A stretch of 64,000 nt of DNA from MB1-2 sp046566065 (GTDB taxonomy: Bacteria > Actinomycetota > CADDZG01 > WHSQ01): positions 1 through 64,000 of the forward strand of contig JBKHXK010000007.1 in the NCBI GenBank assembly GCA_046566065.1, written 5' to 3'. The notes beneath the pieces were generated by a model that was not told the origin of the DNA, searched no databases, and worked only from the letters and a program-made list of their open reading frames with translations. This document shows positions 27,550 to 35,533 of this stretch, in pieces. Each line of letters starts with the position of its first letter. Position 1 is the first letter of the stretch. A program made the translations under genes and the position numbers.

Positions 27550-28533
27550 TTAGAACTCGGCTAGCTTGCGCATCTCTTGTTCGAGGCTGTCGACGCTCGG
27601 TAGGAACCAGGCCTCCAGCGTCGGCGCGTAAGGCATGGCGGGGACGTGAGGGCCGGCGATGCGCTTGATCGGAGCGTCGAGCTCGAACATCGCGTGCTCG
27701 GCGATCTGCGCGGCCACCTCGGCCCCCACTCCGAGGAACTTGTTGTCCTCGTACACGATCATCGCCTTGCTGGTCTTGCCGACCGACTCCAGCACCGTGT
27801 CGATGTCCAGCGGGAAGATGCTGCGCAGGTCGATCACCTCGACCTCGATGCCGTCGCTCGCCAGGCGCTCGGCGGCCTCGACGCAGTAGTGATGCATCAG
27901 GCCGTACGACACCACGGTCAGATCGTTGCCCGGACTGCGGACCTCGGCCTTGCCGAACGGGATCGTGTAGCGCTCGTCGGGGACCTCACCCTTGATCAGA
28001 CGGTAGGTCTTCTTGTGCTCGAGGTAGAGCACGGGGTCCGGGTCCTCGAGCGCCTGCAGCAACATGCCTTTCGCGTCGTGAGGCGTCGAGGGGACCACGA
28101 CCTTCAGACCCGGGACGTGTGCGTAGAAAGCCTCGACCGACTGCGAGTGATAGAGCGCGCCGTGGACACCGCCGCCATAGGGGGCTCTGATGACCATCGG
28201 AACGGAGAAATCGCCGTTGCTCCGGTAACGGATGCGGGCGGCCTCCTGCACGATCTGGTTGAAGCCGGGGAAGCTGAAGTCCGCGAACTGCATCTCCGCT
28301 ACGGGAAGCATGCCGTCGATCGCAAGACCGATGCCGACGCCGGCGATGAGGCATTCGTCGAGCGGCGTGTCGATCACGCGCTCGTCACCGAACTCGTCTA
28401 GGAAGCCCATCGTGACGCGGAACACACCGCCACGAGCACCGACGTCTTCTCCGAGGACCACGATGCGGTCGTCCCGCTTCATCTCCTCGAAGAGGGTGTC
28501 GTGGATCGTCTGGACCATGTTCTTCTCTGTCAT
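27550..28533 (-). CDS. bkdB: Branched-chain 2-oxoacid dehydrogenase E1 beta
   Basis: 327 residues. LGEDVGARGGVFRVTMG, DTPLDE, and GGVHGALYHSQS (branched-chain type; HSQ of the E1beta active site) are visible, then VPSTPHDAKGMLL. It forms the alpha2beta2 E1 with the gene 2 bp upstream. Pyruvate dehydrogenase cannot be fully excluded, but RVTMGFLDEFG and the ALYHSQS pattern favour the branched-chain enzyme. Confidence 0.9.
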   Translation of the reverse strand: MTEKNMVQTIHDTLFEEMKRDDRIVVLGEDVGARGGVFRVTMGFLDEFGDERVIDTPLDECLIAGVGIGLAIDGMLPVAEMQFADFSFPGFNQIVQEAARIRYRSNGDFSVPMVIRAPYGGGVHGALYHSQSVEAFYAHVPGLKVVVPSTPHDAKGMLLQALEDPDPVLYLEHKKTYRLIKGEVPDERYTIPFGKAEVRSPGNDLTVVSYGLMHHYCVEAAERLASDGIEVEVIDLRSIFPLDIDTVLESVGKTSKAMIVYEDNKFLGVGAEVAAQIAEHAMFELDAPIKRIAGPHVPAMPYAPTLEAWFLPSVDSLEQEMRKLAEF

Positions 28534-28535
28534 GG

Positions 28536-29546
28536 CTACTTCACCTCCACGCGCTCGGCGTAGACGTTGTCGTAGGCCGTGGACGGGTCGGGAAAGTCGG
28601 CCGCTTCGGCATCGGCTGCTTGCTCCGTCACCTCGGTCTTCGCTTGGTCACGCATCTCTGCGATCTTGGTGTCATCGATCATGTCGACCGACTTCAGGTA
28701 CTTCTCGAAGCGCGGTATCGGATCTTTCGCCTTCCACTCCTCGACCTCTTCCTTCTTGCGATAGGTCCGATCGTCGTCATCCGAGGTGTGCGAGTAGTGG
28801 CGGTAGGTCAATAGCTCGATCAACGAGGGTCCCTCGCCCGCTCGGGCCCGATCGACCGCTTCCTTCGTGAGCTTGTAGGCCTCGAGCACGTCGTTGCCGT
28901 CGCCGACCGCACCCGGCATGCCGTAACCGGCTGCGCGGCCGTGCACCGATCCTGCAACCTGCTTGCTGACATGGACGCTGATCGCGTACTGGTTGTTCTC
29001 GCAGACCAGCACGAGGGGGAGCTTGTGGATCCCGGCGAAGTTCATCGCGCCGTGCCAGTCGCCTTCCGAGGTGCCGCCTTCGCCGAACCAGGTCCCTACG
29101 ACCGCATCACTGCGCTTCAGCTTCTTCGAGAAGGCGATGCCGGCCGCATGCAGGCACTGCGTTGCGATCGGCGAGGAGCCCGTGATGATGTTGCGATCCT
29201 TGGCACCCCAGTGGGCGGGCATCTGACGTCCACCGGAGGAGGGATCGTCGGCCTTACCGAAGAGGCCCAGGAACACGTCGCGGGGGGTGAAGCCTGCGAC
29301 CAGGGTCAGAGCCAGGTCCCGGTAGTAGGGGCAGAAGACGTCCTTGCCGCGCTCGAACGCCCACGCGGATCCGACCTGCGCGGCTTCGTGGCCCGAGACG
29401 GGCACGACGAACGGAGCCTTCCCCTGCCTGTTGAGCCCCCACTGGCGCTCGTCACAGAACCGAGCCAGCAGCATGAAGCGGTACATCTCGATCAGGTCTT
29501 CTTCCTTCAGACCCAGCTCGGTGTGTCTGTCGTTGCCCTTAGCCAT
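28536..29546 (-). CDS. bkdA: Branched-chain 2-oxoacid dehydrogenase E1 alpha
   Basis: 336 residues. ThDP motif runs from GEGGTSEGDWHGAMNFAG to ENN; PAHWGAKDRNI and RHYSHTSDDD (phosphorylation-loop region His) are E1alpha landmarks. C-terminal 45 residues are acidic. It decarboxylates the 2-oxoacid and passes the acyl group to lipoyl-E2. Confidence 0.93.
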   Translation of the reverse strand: MAKGNDRHTELGLKEEDLIEMYRFMLLARFCDERQWGLNRQGKAPFVVPVSGHEAAQVGSAWAFERGKDVFCPYYRDLALTLVAGFTPRDVFLGLFGKADDPSSGGRQMPAHWGAKDRNIITGSSPIATQCLHAAGIAFSKKLKRSDAVVGTWFGEGGTSEGDWHGAMNFAGIHKLPLVLVCENNQYAISVHVSKQVAGSVHGRAAGYGMPGAVGDGNDVLEAYKLTKEAVDRARAGEGPSLIELLTYRHYSHTSDDDDRTYRKKEEVEEWKAKDPIPRFEKYLKSVDMIDDTKIAEMRDQAKTEVTEQAADAEAADFPDPSTAYDNVYAERVEVK

Positions 29547-29582
29547 GTCAGCTTCTCCTCCTCGAGAGGCTTGGATGTGTCT

Positions 29583-30293
29583 CTAGTTAGGCGAGAGAAC
29601 CCCGCCGTCGAACAGCCCGGAAGCGATCAGTGATCTGGGATCCGCCCACGTCAACCTTCGATCGAAGGTCTCGGCTAGATGCTTCGCCGCGAGGGCACCG
29701 ACGTCCTTCACGTCATGAAGGACACCGGTCTCGTTGGCCACCGAGGTGACCCACCGGTCCTGGATGCCACAGGGAACGATGCCCTTGAACATGCTGAGGT
29801 CGGTCGTGACGTTGAAGGCGAAACCATGCATCGTGATGCCGCGCGTGATCTTGACGCCGATCGCGCCGATCTTGTTGCTGCCCACCCAGACCCCGGTGTG
29901 CTCGGGATCGCGATGAGCCTCTACGTCCAGGTCGGCCGCTGTCTTGATGACGACGTCTTCCAGCATCCGCAGGTACCTCAGCACGTCGTAGCGCTCGCCG
30001 AGCTGAAGGATCGGGTAGCCGACCAACTGCCCGGGGCCGTGATACGTCGCGCGGCCCCCTCGGTCGACGTTGTAGAGGCCGATGCCCTGCGCGGCCATCT
30101 CCGCCTCGCCGTAGACCAGATCGGTGCCGTCGGCGCGCCGACCCAACGTGTACGTCGGTGGATGCTCGAGCAACATCAACGAGTCGTTGCGCTCGCCCTC
30201 GAGCCGGGCCAGGAACAGCTCCTTCTGCCACGCCCAAGCAGCCGGGTAATCGACCCGGCCGAACCACGAGGCGGTGAGAGAAGGGCTAGCCAT
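29583..30293 (-). CDS. lipB: Octanoyl-[ACP]:protein octanoyltransferase
   Basis: 236 residues. HPPTYTLGRRA, RGGRATYHGPGQLVGYPI, KIGAIGVKITRGITMHGFA (catalytic Lys) and FKGIVPCGI (catalytic Cys) are all present. It moves octanoate from ACP to the lipoyl domain of E2. The ATG directly abuts the E2 stop, so the two are co-translated. Confidence 0.97.
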   Translation of the reverse strand: MASPSLTASWFGRVDYPAAWAWQKELFLARLEGERNDSLMLLEHPPTYTLGRRADGTDLVYGEAEMAAQGIGLYNVDRGGRATYHGPGQLVGYPILQLGERYDVLRYLRMLEDVVIKTAADLDVEAHRDPEHTGVWVGSNKIGAIGVKITRGITMHGFAFNVTTDLSMFKGIVPCGIQDRWVTSVANETGVLHDVKDVGALAAKHLAETFDRRLTWADPRSLIASGLFDGGVLSPN

Positions 30294-31796
30294 CTACGCG
30301 AAGTGAGAGAGATCGGCGGAGAAGTCGGTCGTCTCGATGCGCTCGCGCAAGCGGGCGAGGAACTTGGCGGCCTCGGCGCCGTCGATCGTGCGGTGATCCC
30401 AGGACATCGACAGGAAGCCCATGTTGCGGATGCCGATCGAGTCGTCTTCCGTCACGACCACGCGCTTCTGGATCGCTTCGAATCCGAGGATGCCGGTCTG
30501 GCCCCTCGGGATGATCGGAACCGAGATGATCGAACCGAACGGGCCGGGGTTCGTGATCGTGAACGTGCCGCCGGTCAGGTCGTCGGGCGACAGCTTCTTC
30601 GAGCGGGCTCGCGTCGCTACGTCGTTCACCGCTCGGGCCAGACCTACGAGGTTCTTCTCGTCCGCGCCCTTGATCACGGGAACGATCAAGCCGCCACCTT
30701 CCAGGGCGACCGCGATCCCTAGGTTGACGTAGCGCTTCACGAGGTTCGCCTGGTTCTCCTCGTCGAACGAGGAGTTCACCTCGGGCATCTCCATCAAGGT
30801 GTCGCACATGACCTTGCAGAGGAACGGCATGTAGGTCAGCGAGAAGCCCTCACGCTGTTTGAAGTTGTCCTTCACCTCGGCCCGCAGCTTCGCGATGTTC
30901 GTCCAGTCGGCCTCGACCGCGTTCCACGCCCGAGCGGTCTCGCGCGAGGCGGCAACCATGTGCTCGGCGGTACGCCTGCGGATGTTCGTCCAGGGCACGA
31001 GCTCCTCCCGGCCCCCCACGGAAGCCGCGGGAGCGGCCGCTGGCTGCTGCTCGGGCTGGCGCTGAGGCTCGGCTTCCGGAGCGGGCTCGGCCGACGCCGC
31101 CGGACTAGCGGCGGGACGTGCCTTGCGTTCCTCCACGAAGCGGAGGACGTCCTGCTTGCGGATGCGGCCCCCGGTGCCGGTGCCTTCGATCTCGCCCAGG
31201 TCGACGGAGTTCTCGTCCGCCAACCTGCGAACGAGCGGTGAGATGATCCCTCGCTTCGAGGTGTCGCCGGGCTTGCCGGTGCCACCCGGAGGCGGCGGTG
31301 GCGGCGTCTCCTGCGCGCCCTTCTGCTGCGACGCGTCGCCTTGCTGCTGGGCTTGTCCGTTAGAGCCGGACGACTTCTGGTCGGCCGCGGGGGCCTCGGA
31401 CTCGCTGCCGTCGGATTCCTGGGAAGCGTCCATGTCCTGGAGCTTCTCGTCGTCTGCGGGGGCCGCCTGGGCCTGGGCCTCGGACTGCTGCTCGGTTTCG
31501 GGCTGCTTCTCCTCGGCTTGGGCCTCCTGCTCGCCGCCGGCATCTCCCCCGGCTTCGCCGTCCTCGCCGATGATGGCCAAGGGCGTCCCCACCTTCACGG
31601 TGTCGCCCTCCTGGACGAGGATCTTCTGGAGGGTTCCGGCGGCCGAAGAGGGAACCTCGGAGTCGACCTTGTCGGTCGAGATCTCTACGAGCAGGTCGTC
31701 TTGCTCGACCTTGTCACCCTCTTGTTTAAGCCACTTCGTGATCGTGCCCTCGACGACGGTTTCGCCGAGTTGCGGCATCTTGATCTCGGTCCCCAT
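30294..31796 (-). CDS. bkdC: Dihydrolipoamide acyltransferase E2
   Basis: 500 residues. One N-terminal lipoyl domain (residues 1-78; lipoylated Lys43 in EISTDKVDSEV), a long Gln/Glu/Ala/Pro-rich linker (about 80-180), the E1/E3-binding domain (SPLVRRLADENSVDLGEIEG near 190), a second linker, and the catalytic domain ending with SWDHRTIDGAEAAKFL. Only one lipoyl domain is present. It forms the core of the complex with the neighbouring E1 and Lpd. Confidence 0.95.
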   Translation of the reverse strand: MGTEIKMPQLGETVVEGTITKWLKQEGDKVEQDDLLVEISTDKVDSEVPSSAAGTLQKILVQEGDTVKVGTPLAIIGEDGEAGGDAGGEQEAQAEEKQPETEQQSEAQAQAAPADDEKLQDMDASQESDGSESEAPAADQKSSGSNGQAQQQGDASQQKGAQETPPPPPPGGTGKPGDTSKRGIISPLVRRLADENSVDLGEIEGTGTGGRIRKQDVLRFVEERKARPAASPAASAEPAPEAEPQRQPEQQPAAAPAASVGGREELVPWTNIRRRTAEHMVAASRETARAWNAVEADWTNIAKLRAEVKDNFKQREGFSLTYMPFLCKVMCDTLMEMPEVNSSFDEENQANLVKRYVNLGIAVALEGGGLIVPVIKGADEKNLVGLARAVNDVATRARSKKLSPDDLTGGTFTITNPGPFGSIISVPIIPRGQTGILGFEAIQKRVVVTEDDSIGIRNMGFLSMSWDHRTIDGAEAAKFLARLRERIETTDFSADLSHFA

Positions 31797-31918
31797 CGAC
31801 TTAAGACCCCCTTGTCCCGGTCGGAAGATTTGAAAGGAAAAGCGAGCCCCCAGAGTACCCGCGACCGCCCGAACCGAAGCCGGTCGGGCGCGTATGAAGG
31901 CCGGGCCAGGATCCGCAC

Positions 31919-31974
31919 GGCTTTCTCTTCCACAGCGCTTTCGCTCAGCGAAACTCCCGTGCCAGAGAAAGGCC
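31919..31974. repeat. 56-bp stem-loop repeat, copy A
   Basis: One of two 56-bp elements (the other is at 32263-32318), 41 of 56 positions identical. Outer arms GGCTTTCTCT and AGAGAAAGGCC pair over 10 bp with one bulge; the tip is TTTCGC-TCA-GCGAAA. Paired positions change together between copies (C9-G47 here, T-A in copy B). It lies between the E2 gene and the small membrane-protein gene. Confidence 0.7.
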
Positions 31975-32001
31975 GGGGCTCATAGCTTCGGAGAGAGCGC
32001 C

Positions 32002-32232
32002 CTAGAGCGGCGGCTGGCCCCGGCGACCGACGAAGCGGATGTACCGGCCCGGCGAGGCCCCCAACCGGATCGCTGCGATGAAGTAGGTGGCGTAGATCAG
32101 CGCGGTTGCGCCCAGTAGCCAGAGATTCACCCCGCCTCCCCGAGCGAGGTCGGCCACCACGGCGATGCTGATCCCGATCAGGCCAACGAGAACTACGTCC
32201 AGGAAGGCGTTCCCGAGCCTGCTGTCCTTCAT
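32002..32232 (-). CDS. Small membrane protein between the two stem-loop repeats
   Basis: 76 residues with two hydrophobic segments (about 12-28 and 35-56) and a basic C-terminus (GRYIRFVGRRGQPPL). No known family. It is inserted between lpd and E2 and flanked on both sides by the 56-bp element, which suggests it may have moved with the repeats. Confidence 0.55.
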   Translation of the reverse strand: MKDSRLGNAFLDVVLVGLIGISIAVVADLARGGGVNLWLLGATALIYATYFIAAIRLGASPGRYIRFVGRRGQPPL

Positions 32233-32262
32233 CCTCGGACCCTACAGACCGGGCCGAGGCCC

Positions 32263-32318
32263 GGCGTTCTTTTCCATGGGAAGTTCGCTCAGCGGTGCTC
32301 CCATAGCAAAGAAAGGCC
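32263..32318. repeat. 56-bp stem-loop repeat, copy B
   Basis: Second copy. Outer arms pair GGC and TTCTTTT with AAAGAA and GGCC; an inner stem ATGGGA/TCCCAT encloses the conserved CGC-TCA-GCG tip. It lies between the small membrane gene and lpd. Same length and orientation as copy A. Confidence 0.7.
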
Positions 32319-32354
32319 GAGGGTCCTCCGTAGAGGGCGGGGCGGGCTCGGCGG

Positions 32355-33776
32355 TTAGCCGTGCAGGGGTTTGCCCGCCAGCTCTAGGAAGGTCTCGCCG
32401 ATCGCCTCGGACAGGGTCGGGTGCGGGTGCATCAGCTCGGCCAGCTCGGAGGGATAGGCCTCCCAGGATGTGACCAACTGAGCCTCGGTGATCAGATCGG
32501 AGGCTCGGGGGCCGACGATGTGGACGCCGACCACGGCGCCGCCCTTCTCCGCGACCGTCTTCACGAAGCCCTGCCCGCCGCCGAGCATGAGGGCCCGGGC
32601 GTTCGCCGAGAACGGGTAGCGCTTGGTCTCGACCTCCATCCCGAGCTCCTTGGCGCGGGCCTCCGTCAAACCGACCGCCGCGACCTCTGGCTGGCAGTAG
32701 ATGACGTGCGGGATGTTGCGGTAGTCGACCGGCGTCGGGTCTTCCCCTGCGAGCCGTTCGGCGACCTTCTGGCCCTCGGCGAACGCGGTGTGGGCGAGCT
32801 GGGGATGGGGTGAGTCCGAGTCGGTGACGTGGATCGCATCGCCGATCGCGTAGACCCCTTCGACGCTGGTTCGGAACGACGAGTCGACGGTGATGTAGCC
32901 GCGGTCGGTGGCGACGCCGACCTCTTCGAGGCCGATGCCGTCGGTGCGAGCAGCGCGGCCGATCGCGACGAACATCCTGTCGGCGGTGAGGGTCTCGGTT
33001 GCGCCCTCCTTCTCTATCTCGACCTTTACGCCGGAGTCTGTTGTCTCGGCCCCGCTTACCGACACGCCCAGGTGGAACTTGATGCCTCGGCGCTGTAGCA
33101 GCTTGTGCAGGGCTTCTGAGATGTCGTCGTCCTCGGCAGGGGCGATCTTCGGCAGCATCTCGACGACCTGAACCTCGGCCCCCAAGGAGCGATAGACGCT
33201 CGCGAACTCCAAGCCGATGTAGTTGCCGCCGACGATCACGACGGAGGAGGGGATGTCGGTCGCGTTCAGCGCGTGATTGGAGTTGTGGACACGGTCGCCG
33301 TCGGCCTTGATGAACGGGAGGTCCCGCGGGTAGGAGCCGGTAGCGAGGATCACGCCCTTGTTCGCGGTGAGCGACCTCTCGCCGTCGGCGGTCTTCACGA
33401 CGACCGTGCGAGCGTCGCTCAGGCGGCCCTCACCCTCGACGAGCTCGACCTTGGCCCGCTTCACGAGCCCCGACAGGCCCTTGTACATGCGTCCGACCAC
33501 CGACGCCTTGAAGTCGAGCACCTTGCCCCAGTCCACCTGCGGCTCCTGAGTGATGATCCCGAACTCGCCCGACGACTTGATCTCGTCTACGAGGTCGGCG
33601 GCGTGCAACAGCGCCTTGGTGGGGATGCAGCCGCGGTGAAGGCAGGTGCCGCCTACCTTGTCCTTCTCGACCATGGCGACGGACAGGCCGAGCTTCGTGG
33701 CCCGGAAGGCCGCCGAGTAGCCCCCGTTGCCGCCGCCGAGGATGACTACATCGAAGCTGTCGGAACCTTCCGCCAC
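32355..33776 (-). CDS. lpd: Dihydrolipoamide dehydrogenase
   Basis: 473 residues from GTG 33776, 6 nt after AGGAGGT. FAD motif ILGGGNGGYSAAF, redox-active GGTCLHRGCIP (Cys45, Cys50), NAD-binding VVIVGGNYIGLEFASV and the C-terminal His-Glu dyad region HPHPTLSEAIGE are intact. It reoxidises lipoyl-E2. First gene of the dehydrogenase locus. Confidence 0.96.
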   Translation of the reverse strand: MAEGSDSFDVVILGGGNGGYSAAFRATKLGLSVAMVEKDKVGGTCLHRGCIPTKALLHAADLVDEIKSSGEFGIITQEPQVDWGKVLDFKASVVGRMYKGLSGLVKRAKVELVEGEGRLSDARTVVVKTADGERSLTANKGVILATGSYPRDLPFIKADGDRVHNSNHALNATDIPSSVVIVGGNYIGLEFASVYRSLGAEVQVVEMLPKIAPAEDDDISEALHKLLQRRGIKFHLGVSVSGAETTDSGVKVEIEKEGATETLTADRMFVAIGRAARTDGIGLEEVGVATDRGYITVDSSFRTSVEGVYAIGDAIHVTDSDSPHPQLAHTAFAEGQKVAERLAGEDPTPVDYRNIPHVIYCQPEVAAVGLTEARAKELGMEVETKRYPFSANARALMLGGGQGFVKTVAEKGGAVVGVHIVGPRASDLITEAQLVTSWEAYPSELAELMHPHPTLSEAIGETFLELAGKPLHG

Positions 33777-33848
33777 CGTGGACCTCCTAGACGTGGATGC
33801 GTGTGACCGGCGCTCGCTGTTCGGGCGCCTGGATCTAAGCCTCGAAGA

Positions 33849-33854
33849 TACACT
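33849..33854 (+). promoter_or_regulatory. Putative leaderless -10 (TACACT)
   Basis: TACACT ends exactly 7 nt before the ATG at 33862; there is no Shine-Dalgarno. The same hexamer and spacing occur before the gene at 59848. Confidence 0.5.
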
Positions 33855-33861
33855 CGGCCAT

Positions 33862-34128
33862 ATGAAGGGCGACCGGGTCGAGGTCGTCGTCGACATCGGC
33901 GACGGGACCAAGACCTACGACATCGTCGCCAGCAAGGCCGGGCGGCGCGTCGAGGTCTCCAACGTGCGCGGGACCGTCGAGGTCTCCGAGGTCACCCGCA
34001 CCGGCGTCGTGGTCCGCAGCGGACGGTTCATGGCCGCGCGGGTCGTCGCCGTGATCGAGCACCCCGCCGAGGACGAGCGTCAGCCCACGAGCAGGAAGAA
34101 GCCCTCCAGCCAGGCCTCGATGCTCTAG
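33862..34128 (+). CDS. Hypothetical small beta-rich protein
   Basis: 88 residues. Alternating Val-rich strands (VEVVVDIGDGTKTYDIV, RRVEVSNVRGTVEVSEVT, VVVRSGRFMAARVVAVIEH) indicate a small beta-barrel; the tail is Lys/Ser-rich. Family not recognised. Divergent from lpd and convergent with the zinc-ribbon membrane gene, whose stop it overlaps. Confidence 0.6.
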   Translation: MKGDRVEVVVDIGDGTKTYDIVASKAGRRVEVSNVRGTVEVSEVTRTGVVVRSGRFMAARVVAVIEHPAEDERQPTSRKKPSSQASML

Positions 34129-34382
34129 GGAGCAGAGGGCCGCGGAGCTCCACAGTGCTTGCAGTAGGGAGCGTTCGGCGAGATCACCCCGTCACACGAG
34201 TCGCAGCGAGCCGGTCCGACCGCGCCCCTCTCCGACCGCTTGACCGCCGCGATCGCGACGGCTCCGGTCACTGCGATGAGTGCCAGGATCGTGACGCTGG
34301 TCGTGTCGAACCCCTGACGGACGCCGAGGGCGAGAGCGAGCAGCAGCCCGGCCCCCACTATCAGCAACGTCAGTGCTTTCAC
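34125..34382 (-). CDS. Membrane protein with C-terminal zinc ribbon
   Basis: 85 residues from a GTG at 34382 that overlaps the hydrolase stop (GTGA). Two hydrophobic segments (about 2-20 and 28-47) are followed by CDSCDGVISPNAPYCKHCG, a zinc ribbon with two CxxC pairs. Last gene of the metal operon. Confidence 0.65.
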   Translation of the reverse strand: MKALTLLIVGAGLLLALALGVRQGFDTTSVTILALIAVTGAVAIAAVKRSERGAVGPARCDSCDGVISPNAPYCKHCGAPRPSAP

Positions 34383-35131
34383 GAGAGCCTCTTGCCCACC
34401 CAGTCGTAGAGCAACTCGGTCGCGGCCCGCTCGCGTCTGAGCACGTGCGGGGCGCCCTCGAGTATGACCAGCTCTGCCTGCGGCGCTCTCGCGGCGATGT
34501 CATGCGCGTGGCTCACCGGCACCACGTCGTCGGCCGAACCGTGGAGGATCAGGGTGGGCACGTCTACCCCGGCGATCGCAGTGGTGGTGGTCACGGCGTC
34601 GAACTCGGCCGCCCACGAGGTCGGGTCCTCGGCCACCTCGGGCGCGACCGCCATCCCCGCCTCTTCCGTGATCCGTCGCAGTCCTGCGAGCCCATCCCCG
34701 GCGAACGACACCCAGGCGGCGGGAGCGCCGAGAAGTGCAAGGGCGTCCACAGGCGCCCCGCGGCTCACGGCCACGGCCGAGACGCAACCGCCGGCCGAAG
34801 ATCCGATCAGCCCGAGCCGCAACCCAGCTGCCTCCGGAAGCTCGCGAGCCGCCTTGACGGTGGCCAGAGCGTCGCGCACCCAGCCCTCGATCGAGAAGTA
34901 ACCGCCCGAGCCGCGCACGGCGCGCATGTCGACCCACGCCGTGAGCCATCCCCGTTCGGCCCACTCCTCGGCCCACCCCGGGTAACCGGTGTCGTCCGGC
35001 GGCGGCGGGTTGACCGACGGGAGCCCGTGCAGGAGCACGACCGCGCCCCGCGGACGTTGTGGCACGACGACACCGGCCACGAGAGCGATCCCATCTGAGG
35101 TGACCTCGAGCGGTCGCCTGGTGATGCTCAT
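34379..35131 (-). CDS. Alpha/beta hydrolase
   Basis: 250 residues. LLHGLPSV near the N-terminus, nucleophile Ser in GLIGSSAGGCVS, acid Asp in HGSADDVVP and His in EGAPHVLR give a complete triad. No signal peptide. ATG at 35131 overlaps the cupredoxin stop by one base (a GTG one codon upstream is also possible). Substrate unknown. Confidence 0.8.
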   Translation of the reverse strand: MSITRRPLEVTSDGIALVAGVVVPQRPRGAVVLLHGLPSVNPPPPDDTGYPGWAEEWAERGWLTAWVDMRAVRGSGGYFSIEGWVRDALATVKAARELPEAAGLRLGLIGSSAGGCVSAVAVSRGAPVDALALLGAPAAWVSFAGDGLAGLRRITEEAGMAVAPEVAEDPTSWAAEFDAVTTTTAIAGVDVPTLILHGSADDVVPVSHAHDIAARAPQAELVILEGAPHVLRRERAATELLYDWVGKRLS

Positions 35132-35523
35132 CACTCGACCACTATCCGGCCAACCATGCCGGCCTCTTCGTGCGGGATGCAGAAATAGCGATAGGTGCCC
35201 GGCTCGGTCAAAGCCAGCTCGAACGAGTCGCCAGCTTTCACGAGGGTCTGGGTGATGTTGTCGCGCGCTTCGGATTCGGTCGCGAAGCCGCCGCTCGAGA
35301 AGTATTCCGCTCCCTCCGGGAAGCCGTCGGAGTAAGCGGTCACCGAATGAGCTTCGCCCGATGTGTTGGTGAAGACGATCTCGTCTCCTGCGGAGATCGT
35401 TATCTCCCCCGGGGTGAATCGCTGGCCACTGGTCATCTCGACCGTCGGCGCTGCGTCTCCGGAGCAGGCACCGAGGGCAGCGGCGGCCGCGATGGCAAGA
35501 ACGAGGCTCTTGGCCGGGTACAT
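35131..35523 (-). CDS. Plastocyanin-like cupredoxin lipoprotein
   Basis: 130 residues. Lipobox LGAC (Cys20), then a single cupredoxin domain. Type 1 copper ligands are visible: His in GEAHSVTA and Cys, His, Met in YFCIPHEEAGM. It would be a membrane-anchored extracellular one-electron carrier, a plausible partner of the multicopper oxidase two genes upstream. Confidence 0.87.
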   Translation of the reverse strand: MYPAKSLVLAIAAAAALGACSGDAAPTVEMTSGQRFTPGEITISAGDEIVFTNTSGEAHSVTAYSDGFPEGAEYFSSGGFATESEARDNITQTLVKAGDSFELALTEPGTYRYFCIPHEEAGMVGRIVVE

Positions 35524-35533
35524 GTGCGAAAAG

